Origin: Gammaproteobacteria bacterium
GTDB lineage: Bacteria; Pseudomonadota; Gammaproteobacteria; Xanthomonadales; SZUA-5
Reading direction: 5' to 3'
DNA: 64,000 nt
NCBI GenBank assembly: GCA_030430155.1
Contig: JAUIFV010000006.1
Coordinates: 1 to 64,000, forward strand
Shown here: positions 46,808 through 55,290 of the stretch, in pieces
Position numbering within the stretch: position 1 is the stretch's first letter
How the letters are laid out: each line of letters begins with the position of its first letter
Position numbers and translations under genes: made by a program
Notes under the pieces: model-generated
The model's database searches: none
Told to the model about the DNA's origin: nothing
Seen by the model: the letters and a program-made list of their open reading frames with translations, nothing else

Positions 46808-49800
46808 GTGCGCCTCGCCCTATTCGCAGCCGCGCTGCTCGCCATGCCCAGTTTGGCCCTCGGCCAAGACAGCGGAACGCTGCTGCTGCGCTTCCCGGAC
46901 CTGTCCGCCACTCAGGTGGCTTTCGTTCACGGCGGCGACATCTACGTCGCGCCGCGCAACGGCGGTCGAGCCACCCGGCTGACCAGCCACGCTGGCGAAG
47001 AGCTGTTTCCCAAGTTCTCTCCGGACGGACGCTGGATCGCCTTCTCCGCCGAGTACTCCGGCACCCGTCAAGTCTGGGTGATGCCCAGCGCCGGGGGCGA
47101 GCCGCGCCAGCTGACCTATCGCAACGACGTCGGCGTGATGCCGCCGCGCGGCGGCTGGGACTACCGCGTGTTGGACTGGACCCCGGACGGCAGCAACATC
47201 CTGGTGAGGGTCAACGCGGTGCCCTGGGGCGAACGCGGCGGTCGGCCCTATCTGGTGCCCGCAGCCGGCGGGATGGAAACCCCCCTGGCGATCCCTGAAA
47301 CCGGCGGCGGCGCGCTGTCGCCGGACGGCAGCAAGTACGTTTACACCCCCATCGATCGCGAATTCCGCACCTGGAAGCGCTACCGCGGCGGTCGGGCCCA
47401 GGAACTGTGGATCTACGACCTTGAGGCCAACACCTCGGTGCAGATCACCAATCATCCGGCCACCGACAATCAGCCGTCCTGGGTTGGTGATCAGATCTAC
47501 TTCAGCTCCGATCGCGAGTACACCCTGAATCTGTACGCGATGCCGGCCAGCGGCGGCGAGCCGCGCAAGATCACCAACTTCTCCGACTACGACGTGCTCT
47601 GGCCCAGCGGAGGTCCGGACGGGGTGGTCTTCGAGTCCGGTGGCGCCCTGTGGCTGCACCAGCCCAGCACCGGCAGCACCGACAAGCTGGTGATCTCCAT
47701 TGCCAACGACCGTCCGGCGGCGCTGCCGCGGTTCGTCAAGGTGGCGGCACAGATGGATAGCTTCGATCTGGCGCCGAACGCCGAACGGGCGCTGTTTGCC
47801 GCCCGCGGCGAGCTGTTCACCATGCCCGCCAAGCACGGCGAGGTGCGCAATTTGAGCAACACGCCGAATGCGCGCGAGATCTCGGCCAGCCTGTCGCCAG
47901 ACGGGCAGTCGGTGGCTTACCTGTCCGATGCCAGCGGCGAATATGAGCTCTACGTGCGCGCCTCCGACGGCAGCGGTGAGCCGCGCAAACTGACCAGCGA
48001 CGGCGACATCTGGCGCTTCGCCCCGGTGTGGTCGCCGGACGGCACGCGGCTGGCCTACGCCGACAAGAAGCTGCGCCTGCGCTATGTGGAGATCGCCAAC
48101 GGGCGCACCGTCGAGGTCGATCAGATCGATACCGGCAACGAGATCACCGTGTACGTCTGGTCGCCGGACTCCAAGGCCCTGGCCTATGTGACCACCAACG
48201 CCGCCGGCGTCGGTAGGATCTGGCTCTTCGACACCGTTGCCAAGCGCAAGCACGCGGCTACCGAGGCCGATTACAACGCCGGCAACCCGGCATTCGATCC
48301 GGACGGTCGCTATCTCTATTTCACCTCTGATCGCGACTACAACTTGGAGTTCGAGGCCTACGAGTTCGACTACATCTACGTGCGGGCTCAGAAGCTCTTC
48401 GCGGCCAGCCTGCGTGCCGATGTGGAGCCTGCGGTGCAGCTGCAGAGCGACGAGATCAAGGCGCCCAACGGCGACGACAAGAAGGCCGACGGCGACAAGG
48501 CGGCCGACAAAAGCATTGATTACGCCGGCCTGATCGCGCGCACCGTGGCGCTGAAGGTGGATGGCGGCAACTACGGCGGCCTGCTCGCCTCCAGCGAAGG
48601 GCTGTACTACCAGTCCGCCGGCGCTCAGGGTGCGCCGCCGGAACTGCGCCTGTACAAGCTCGATGAAGACAAGAGCGATCAGGTGGCGGCCGGGATCACT
48701 GGCTACGCGCTGTCGGCAAACGGCAAGAAGCTGCTGCTGGCCCAGGCTGGCAACAAATACGTCATCGCCGATGCCAAGTGGAAGACCGACGTCAGCAAGC
48801 CGCTGCCGATGGACAAGCTGCAGCTGCGGGTGGATCCCAAGGCGGAGTGGGCGCAGATGTTTCGCGACGGCTGGCGCATCCTCCGCGACTGGTTCTACGA
48901 CGAAGGCATGCACGGCAACGATTGGGAGCAGATCCACGATCGCTACGCCGCTTTGCTGCCGCACGTCAGCACCCGCGCCGATCTGGACTATCTGTTCAGC
49001 GAAGTCGCCGGCGAGCTCAACGCCGGCCACATCTACGTGCAAGCCGGTGATCAGCCGCGACCGGAGCGGGTCGCCGGTGGGCTGCTCGGCGCAGAGCTGA
49101 TCGCCCATTCCTCCGGCTACTTCGAGTTCAGCAAGGTCTATCGCGGCGAAACCGGCATCGATCTGTATCGGGCGCCGCTGGATACGCCGACCACCCGGGT
49201 TGAGGCCGGCGAATATCTGATCGCCATCGACGGCGTGGATGCGCGCACGGTGCGCAACGCCTATGCGCTGCTGGAGAACAAGGGTGACAAGCAGATCGAA
49301 CTCACCGTCAACGACCGTCCCAGCGTCGAGGGCGCGCGCAAGCTGCTGGTGCAGACCATCAGCACCGAAACCCAGCTGCGCTATCTGGACTGGATAGAAA
49401 GTCGTCGCGCCCTGGTCGACGAGCTCTCCGGCGGCCGCATCGGCTACGTGCATCTGCCCAACACGGCGGTGGATGGCAATCGCGAACTGCTGCGACAGCT
49501 GCTGCCGCAAATTCGTAAGGATGCGCTGATCATCGATGATCGCTACAACGGCGGCGGCTTCATTCCCGACCGGATGATCGAGATGCTCTCGCGCACTCCG
49601 CTGCACTACTGGAAGCGCCGGGGTCTGCAGCCGCAGGCCAGCCCCTTCATCTCCCATACCGGCCCGAAGGCGATGCTGATGAACGGGCAGTCCAGCTCCG
49701 GCGGCGACGCGCTGCCTTACTACTTCCGCAAGCTCGGTCTGGGACCGTTGATCGGCACCCGCACCTGGGGCGGTTTGATCGGCATCTCCGGTAACCCCAA

Positions 49801-50035
49801 TCTGGCCGACGGCGGTCAGCTGCTCGCCTCCACCTTCCGTTTCCTCGCCAACGACGGTCAATGGGCGGTGGAAAACGAGGGCGTGTCGCCGGATATCGAA
49901 GTCGTTGACGCGCCGCACCTGATCGCCGCAGGGCGTGATCCCAGCATCGAGAAGGCGGTGGAGGTGCTGCTCGCCGAGTTGGCCAAGAATCCGCCGCAAC
50001 CGGTCTCGGTGCCGCCGGCGCCGACGGAGTTTTAG
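46808..50035 (+). CDS. Secreted S41 family tricorn-protease-like peptidase
   Basis: Signal peptide, TolB/WD-like propeller, PDZ-like region, IDDRYNGGGFIPD...NGQSSSGGDALPYYFRKLGLGPLIGTRTWGG. Confidence 0.92.
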   Translation: MRLALFAAALLAMPSLALGQDSGTLLLRFPDLSATQVAFVHGGDIYVAPRNGGRATRLTSHAGEELFPKFSPDGRWIAFSAEYSGTRQVWVMPSAGGEPRQLTYRNDVGVMPPRGGWDYRVLDWTPDGSNILVRVNAVPWGERGGRPYLVPAAGGMETPLAIPETGGGALSPDGSKYVYTPIDREFRTWKRYRGGRAQELWIYDLEANTSVQITNHPATDNQPSWVGDQIYFSSDREYTLNLYAMPASGGEPRKITNFSDYDVLWPSGGPDGVVFESGGALWLHQPSTGSTDKLVISIANDRPAALPRFVKVAAQMDSFDLAPNAERALFAARGELFTMPAKHGEVRNLSNTPNAREISASLSPDGQSVAYLSDASGEYELYVRASDGSGEPRKLTSDGDIWRFAPVWSPDGTRLAYADKKLRLRYVEIANGRTVEVDQIDTGNEITVYVWSPDSKALAYVTTNAAGVGRIWLFDTVAKRKHAATEADYNAGNPAFDPDGRYLYFTSDRDYNLEFEAYEFDYIYVRAQKLFAASLRADVEPAVQLQSDEIKAPNGDDKKADGDKAADKSIDYAGLIARTVALKVDGGNYGGLLASSEGLYYQSAGAQGAPPELRLYKLDEDKSDQVAAGITGYALSANGKKLLLAQAGNKYVIADAKWKTDVSKPLPMDKLQLRVDPKAEWAQMFRDGWRILRDWFYDEGMHGNDWEQIHDRYAALLPHVSTRADLDYLFSEVAGELNAGHIYVQAGDQPRPERVAGGLLGAELIAHSSGYFEFSKVYRGETGIDLYRAPLDTPTTRVEAGEYLIAIDGVDARTVRNAYALLENKGDKQIELTVNDRPSVEGARKLLVQTISTETQLRYLDWIESRRALVDELSGGRIGYVHLPNTAVDGNRELLRQLLPQIRKDALIIDDRYNGGGFIPDRMIEMLSRTPLHYWKRRGLQPQASPFISHTGPKAMLMNGQSSSGGDALPYYFRKLGLGPLIGTRTWGGLIGISGNPNLADGGQLLASTFRFLANDGQWAVENEGVSPDIEVVDAPHLIAAGRDPSIEKAVEVLLAELAKNPPQPVSVPPAPTEF

Positions 50036-50046
50036 GTTGGGTCAGA

Positions 50047-50079
50047 AAGGGCCCAGGGCATAGGGCCCAGGGCCCAGGT
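50047..50079 (+). repeat. Heptad array, single arm, copy J
   Basis: aagggcccagggcatagggcccagggcccagg. Confidence 0.8.
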
Positions 50080-50084
50080 GGGGT

Positions 50085-51377
50085 TCAGAAAATCTCGTCG
50101 CCGCCGCCCTCAACGGGCGGCACCGGGGGAACTGGCGGTACCGGCGCGACTGGCGGCGGCGGTGGTGACGGCGGGCTCGGCGGCTCGGGGGGAGAAGGCG
50201 GCGCAGGCGGGGTAGGAGCGATGGGGATGAAGCGGTGCTCCGGCACCGTGACAGCCAGCTGCACCCGCTCGCGCTCGCGCCACACGGTGACCTGCTGTGA
50301 GCTGCCGGCTTGGCCATCGCGCAGTTCGCGCCAGGCCTGACGCGGACTCTCCACGTCCTTGCCGGCGACCTGCAGGATCACATCGCCGGCGCGCAGATCG
50401 CGATAGTCCTCGCCATTGCTGGCCAGCACCAGGACGCCGCGGTCTATGCCGAAGTAGCGGCCCAGATCCGCATTCAGTGCCGACAGCGACAGATTGCTGT
50501 TGTCGCTGCTCATCTCGATACGGTGATTGCCCGAACCGTGGCGGTTGATCAGGCGCAGGCGCAGCCGCTCGGCGCGCTCGGCCTCGCGAACGGCGCGGAC
50601 CTGGTCGCGTTCTATACGGGCCTGGATCCGAGCCCTGTCGCGTTCACCTCGTGCCCGCTCCCGCTCGGCTCTGGCCTGGTCGCGTGCGGCGCGGGCTTGT
50701 TCCAAGGCTTCCTCGGCGCGCTCGCCTTCCAATCCGGCCGCGGCCAGTGCCGCTTCGACCTGGGCGGCGATCTCGTCGGCCCACTCATCGCCGAAATCGA
50801 TGTCAATTTCCGGCAACACGATCTGCGGCATCCAAACGCCATCGCCGTCGCCACTGCGGAAGCTGAAGGTGTGCGAGGTCTTGGGCGTGATCTCCAGCTC
50901 GAAGCGCCGACTGTCACGGATCAGGGTCAGCTTGACCGCTCGCTCCACGCTCAGATCGCGCAGCGCGGCGCGGGCTGCGGCCAATCCGCTGCGCTCGCTG
51001 TCCACCAGCGCTGCGCCATCGATGGCGACGATGCGATCGCCGCTGCGCAGTCCGGCCTCGGCTGCGGCGCTCTCCGGTGTGACCGCGGCGATGCGCGCGC
51101 CGGGGTCAGCACTTTCGGCCAGCACCACGCCCAGCACCGGGCGACCAAAGCCGCTGAAGCTGAACTGGGTGCCGCGCAATGCTTCCGCGCCGATTTGCGA
51201 TGACAGCTCGGCGACCCGGCGGCTGGCTACACGCAGCTGTTCCTTGGCTTCGGCCAGTTCGCGGCGGACCTCCTCGCGTTCGGCTTCACTGATCTGCTCG
51301 GCTGTGGCCAGCACCGGCAGCCATAGCAGCAGCACTGCCAGCAGCAGCATCCATCGGGGAATAGTGTTCGCTTTCAT
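50085..51377 (-). CDS. PDZ domain-containing exported protein with Pro-rich C-terminus
   Basis: GVVLAESADPGARIAAVTPESAAAEAGLRSGDRIVAIDG; Ala/Arg/Glu coiled coil; PPSPPEPPSPPSPPPPP tail. Confidence 0.8.
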   Translation of the reverse strand: MKANTIPRWMLLLAVLLLWLPVLATAEQISEAEREEVRRELAEAKEQLRVASRRVAELSSQIGAEALRGTQFSFSGFGRPVLGVVLAESADPGARIAAVTPESAAAEAGLRSGDRIVAIDGAALVDSERSGLAAARAALRDLSVERAVKLTLIRDSRRFELEITPKTSHTFSFRSGDGDGVWMPQIVLPEIDIDFGDEWADEIAAQVEAALAAAGLEGERAEEALEQARAARDQARAERERARGERDRARIQARIERDQVRAVREAERAERLRLRLINRHGSGNHRIEMSSDNSNLSLSALNADLGRYFGIDRGVLVLASNGEDYRDLRAGDVILQVAGKDVESPRQAWRELRDGQAGSSQQVTVWRERERVQLAVTVPEHRFIPIAPTPPAPPSPPEPPSPPSPPPPPVAPVPPVPPVPPVEGGGDEIF

Positions 51378-51439
51378 TGTTTGCTCCCGGCCCACTGCGG
51401 GCCCTTGTAATCACTCAAACGGTCGAGCTGACCGTCCAC

Positions 51440-52012
51440 TCAGTTCAGTTGCACCCACTCCACGCCGCTCCCCAACGGCGGTCCCAGCGACTGCTCGGCC
51501 AATCCGGCCAGCAGCGCCACTCGCTGTGTCCACAGCTGCAGCTTCTCTTCCTCGCCCGGCTGCGCGGCCAGATCCGCATCGACCTGATGCAGGGCCAGCT
51601 GCAGCGACTGTTCCACCCAGGCCTGATCGTCGCCGTAGATCGGCGACGTCGGCTCGTTCAGCAGGACCTGCTCCAGGTCGGCCGAGGCCGCCTGCAGTCG
51701 GGCCAGCTCATCAGCGCCCGCGTCTGCTGTGGGCTGCGCGGCGAACTGCGGCTGCGCCTGCGGGTTTGCCGGCGGACGCTCACCCAGCCAGAAGAACCAC
51801 AGGAACAGCATCGCGCTGCAGGCCGCCAGCGCCAGGCCGGCGCGCGCAGCCGCCGAGCCGAACCACGGCCGTCTGCTGCGCAAATCGACCACCGCCGCGG
51901 GCTCTGCTGCAGCCTGCAGCGAGTCCATCACTCGCGATTGCAGTTCGGCCGGCGCTGCTACCGTCGGCAGCTCGCGCAGGCGCTGTGCCAGCTTTGCCTG
52001 ATCGTCGTTCAT
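51440..52012 (-). CDS. Hypothetical membrane protein, putative anti-sigma factor
   Basis: Directly downstream of the ECF sigma gene; one TM segment (AGLALAACSAMLFLWFFWLG). Confidence 0.6.
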   Translation of the reverse strand: MNDDQAKLAQRLRELPTVAAPAELQSRVMDSLQAAAEPAAVVDLRSRRPWFGSAAARAGLALAACSAMLFLWFFWLGERPPANPQAQPQFAAQPTADAGADELARLQAASADLEQVLLNEPTSPIYGDDQAWVEQSLQLALHQVDADLAAQPGEEEKLQLWTQRVALLAGLAEQSLGPPLGSGVEWVQLN

Positions 52013-52022
52013 AGCCAACTCC

Positions 52023-52631
52023 TCAACTCATCCACTGGCGCAGCCGGCCCAGACTGCGCGCCACCTGTGACTTGGAGAAACTCACGCTCTTGCCGAACAT
52101 CCGGGCGATTTCTTCGTGGCCATAGCCCTCGGCCAGATGCAGCCACAGCACGGTGCGGGTTTGTGCCGGCAGCCGCGACAGCTGATGCTGTAGATCGCAG
52201 CCGGCAGCGGGGTCTTCGTGCAGCGGCTGGGTGTACTCACCCACTTCTTCGGCGCCGCCCAGACCGACGCGCTGCTTGCGCACGTGGGCAACCGCCACTC
52301 GCGCGGTGATCTGCCGCAGCCACATGCCGAAGGGCGCATCGCCGCGATAGCCGTTCAGGCCGCGCAGACCGTTGACGAAGGCATCGTGGGCGACGTCCTG
52401 CGCCTGTTCGCTGCAGCCGGTGGTGCGCAGCGCCAGGGTGTAGACGGCGTCGGCATAGAGTCTGTAGATCTCGCCCTGCGCATTGCGATCACCCGCCCTT
52501 GCCGCGCGCAGCACGGATTCCGGCAGCGGCTGACCGAATCCGGCCTGACCGCGCACTGGCTCCGCCGGGGGCACCGCGCTGATCACCTCAATGTGTCCAC
52601 CATCGCCCACCACCTTCACCACCGCGACCAT
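52023..52631 (-). CDS. ECF-type RNA polymerase sigma factor
   Basis: AGDRNAQGEIYRLYADAVYTLALRTTGCSEQAQDVAHDAFVNGLR; YGHEEIARMFGKSVSFSKSQVARSLGRLR. Confidence 0.9.
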   Translation of the reverse strand: MVAVVKVVGDGGHIEVISAVPPAEPVRGQAGFGQPLPESVLRAARAGDRNAQGEIYRLYADAVYTLALRTTGCSEQAQDVAHDAFVNGLRGLNGYRGDAPFGMWLRQITARVAVAHVRKQRVGLGGAEEVGEYTQPLHEDPAAGCDLQHQLSRLPAQTRTVLWLHLAEGYGHEEIARMFGKSVSFSKSQVARSLGRLRQWMS

Positions 52632-52789
52632 CGACCATCATTGTCGTCAATCCACAAGGAGTCGGCGAGGCAGCGAATGGTCGCAGCGGTTTCGATCCAT
52701 CCCGTTGCGGCTGCATCCGGCCGAAAACGGGTCGACCTTGCGCGTCGGTCATATCATGCTCAGCGTTCAGCTCTCAGCCCTGAAATCGA

Positions 52790-53596
52790 ATGGACAGCGC
52801 AATCCGACTGCAGCCCACGCCGTTTGGTCAGCGGCTCGCCCCGCCCACCCTGGCCTGGCTGCTGCTGGTCGCTGCCGCGCTGGCCTACTGCTGGGCACAC
52901 GCCTGGGTGGACAGCGCGCAGCCTCACGACGCGCTGCTCAGCCTGCGCTGGGCGTTGATCCATTGGGGCTGCTGGCCGCTGTTGCTGCCGCCCTGTCTGG
53001 CCCTGGTTCGGCGCTTGCAGGCACGTTACGGCGTGCTTCTAGCAGGCGCGCTGGTGGCGCCGCTGGCGGTGCTGGGCGCGACCGGCTTTGCGCTAATTAT
53101 CGACCAGCTCTGGGGTGGTCAATGGACGCTGCAATCGGCGCTCTATCGAATGCTGCCGGTCGCCGGGGCCAGCTATGGATTCCTGCTCGCCGCTGCTTTG
53201 GTCCGTGCGCCACGCGCAGAGCGCCAAGCGCAACCCCGAGCCGACACGGCCATCTCGACGACGGTCAGTCGCGCCGGAGTGAGACTGACCGTGTCCACCG
53301 GTAGCCGCGAACAGCAGATCGCCGCGTCGGCGGTTGACTGGATCGCCGGCGCGCGCAACTACGCCGAGCTGCACGACGGGCAAACCAGCTATCTGCTGCG
53401 TACGCCGCTGCGTGAACTGGAAGCGCAGCTGATCGATGACGGCTTCCTTCGCGTGCATCGATCCCATCTGGTCAACCGGCGTCGGGTCAAGGCTGTGCAG
53501 CAGCGGCGAGGCGAACTGTTGCTCAAGCTATGCAATGGCGTGGAGTTGCCGGTGGGCCGCAGCTACCGCGAGCGGGTCAAGGCCGCGTTTGGCTAA
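52790..53596 (+). CDS. Membrane-anchored LytTR DNA-binding domain protein
   Basis: N-terminal TM segments; DWIAGARNYAELHDGQTSYLLRTPLRELEAQLIDDGFLRVHRSHLVNRRRVK. Confidence 0.9.
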   Translation: MDSAIRLQPTPFGQRLAPPTLAWLLLVAAALAYCWAHAWVDSAQPHDALLSLRWALIHWGCWPLLLPPCLALVRRLQARYGVLLAGALVAPLAVLGATGFALIIDQLWGGQWTLQSALYRMLPVAGASYGFLLAAALVRAPRAERQAQPRADTAISTTVSRAGVRLTVSTGSREQQIAASAVDWIAGARNYAELHDGQTSYLLRTPLRELEAQLIDDGFLRVHRSHLVNRRRVKAVQQRRGELLLKLCNGVELPVGRSYRERVKAAFG

Positions 53597-53669
53597 CCGG
53601 CACTGGGGACCGCGCTCGCAGAATCGCCCGCGCTTTGCCGCAAGTTCACGCAAACCCGTCTATAGTTCC

Positions 53670-53854
53670 ATAGTCCGCATACTTCATGAGTGTTCGTAGC
53701 GAGGGCGTCGGAGATCTGCTGTGGTGCGGTCCGCGGATGCGGAGATCGATGAAGGCGTACTTGAACAGTACGTCGAGTCGATCGTAGGGAGCAGATCGCA
53801 CCACACCCGCTGTCCGGCGGCCGCAGTAGAAGAGTCATGAAGTATGCGGGCTAG
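53670..53854 (+). mobile_element. Hairpin MITE-like repeat, copy 3
   Basis: tagtccgcatacttcatgagtg ... agtcatgaagtatgcgggctag; core matches copies 1 and 2. Confidence 0.85.
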
Positions 53855-53959
53855 TGCCGCCAAGGCATTGATCCCGCGCTCCTGGTTACCCACCTTCAGC
53901 GCGCTGTGCCGGATTCACCGGACTCCAACCCGAACTGACCGTAGCCGCGAGTGTGTGCG

Positions 53960-55018
53960 ATGTCTGCTGTTGCGCTAGATGCCCCTGTTCCCGTCGTCAA
54001 CGCGGACGCCCGTGCTGTCGGTCGCTGGCTGCTGTTCTGTTGCGTCGTGCTGTTGGCGCTGGTGATGCTGGGCGGCGCCACCCGGCTCACCGAATCGGGG
54101 CTGTCCATCGTTGACTGGAAGCCGGTCGCTGGAGTGATGCCGCCGATCGGTGAGCAGGCCTGGCAGAAGGAATTCGATCGCTACCGGCAAAGCCCGCAGT
54201 ACACCAAGGTCAATCGCGGCATGGCCATGGGCGATTTCAAGCTGATCTTCTGGTTCGAGTACGCCCATCGCCTGCTGGCGCGCACCCTGGGGCTGGTCTT
54301 TGCCGTGCCGCTGCTGTGGTTCTGGATCCGCCGCCGTCTGCCTGCCGGCACCGGCTGGCCGCTGCTGGGCATCCTCGCGCTGGGTGCCGCGCAGGGCTAC
54401 ATGGGCTGGTACATGGTCAAAAGCGGCTTGGTCGACATCCCCAGGGTCAGCCACTATCGCCTCGCCGCCCATCTGTCGCTGGCGCTGGTGATTTACGCCT
54501 GCATGTTCGCGCTGGCGCTGCGCCTGCTGTGGCCGCGCCCGGCAGCGACTGATCGTGCGCTGCGGCCCGGACTCTATCGCGGCTTGCTGGCCTTGCTGGC
54601 GCTGACCATCGTCTTCGGCGCCTTCGTCGCGGGCCTGCGCGCCGGACTGATCTACAACACCTTCCCGTTGATGGGCGGCCAGCTGATCCCTGACGGCCTA
54701 TTCACCCTGCAGCCGGCGCTACTCAATTTCCTCGAGAACCCGCTGACCATCCAGTTCACCCATCGACTGCTGGCGTTGACGACCCTTGCCCTGGTTCTGC
54801 TGCTCACCTGGCGACTGAGCCGCGTCGCGCTGGACCGCACCCAGCGCCTAGCCCTGGGTGCGTTGGCCGCGATGACCTGTGTCCAGGTCGCTCTGGGCAT
54901 CGCCACCCTGCTCACCCACGTCCCGGTCTGGCTGGGCACCCTGCACCAGGGTGGCGCGGTGTTGCTGCTCAGTGCCGTTCTGGCACTCGGTCATTTCTTG
55001 CGCGGTACTGAGCGCTAG
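53960..55018 (+). CDS. COX15/CtaA family heme A synthase
   Basis: VMLGGATRLTESGLSIVDWKPVAGVMPP, FEYAHRLLAR, FTHRLLAL, LGTLHQGGAVLLL. Confidence 0.94.
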   Translation: MSAVALDAPVPVVNADARAVGRWLLFCCVVLLALVMLGGATRLTESGLSIVDWKPVAGVMPPIGEQAWQKEFDRYRQSPQYTKVNRGMAMGDFKLIFWFEYAHRLLARTLGLVFAVPLLWFWIRRRLPAGTGWPLLGILALGAAQGYMGWYMVKSGLVDIPRVSHYRLAAHLSLALVIYACMFALALRLLWPRPAATDRALRPGLYRGLLALLALTIVFGAFVAGLRAGLIYNTFPLMGGQLIPDGLFTLQPALLNFLENPLTIQFTHRLLALTTLALVLLLTWRLSRVALDRTQRLALGALAAMTCVQVALGIATLLTHVPVWLGTLHQGGAVLLLSAVLALGHFLRGTER

Positions 55019-55031
55019 GAGCAGAGCGAGA

Positions 55032-55217
55032 AGGGCCCAGGGCCCAGGGCCTAGGGCCCAGAGCGGCGGATTGGTGTGAAGTCGCGGGGACGGACCGACA
55101 CGGGCGGGAGGCCGGCAGTCCCTTAACCCGCAGGCCGAACGAATCCGCATAACCGACTCAGAGTCCCAACCGACCGGATTCCGCGTTCTGGGCCCTAGCC
55201 CTGGGCCCTGGGCCCTA
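55032..55217. repeat. Heptad inverted array with long loop, copy K
   Basis: aagggcccagggcccagggcctagggcccagag ... ttctgggccctagccctgggccctgggcccta. Confidence 0.85.
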
Positions 55218-55290
55218 AACCTTTGGCTCTTGCACCACCCTAGGCTTTGCCGAGAGACTCGCCCCTCCTCAGCAATCCACAGAGCCCAAC

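Noticed and set aside
46820-49999. 1059-aa antisense ORF opposite the tricorn-like gene
   Set aside because: Low-complexity composition (Gly/Val/Ala/Arg/Gln/His) typical of high-GC antisense reading; the + strand has clear S41 catalytic motifs. The same applies to 898-2100(-), 5859-7169(-), 56059-56769(-), 57820-58569(-) and 59507-60823(-).
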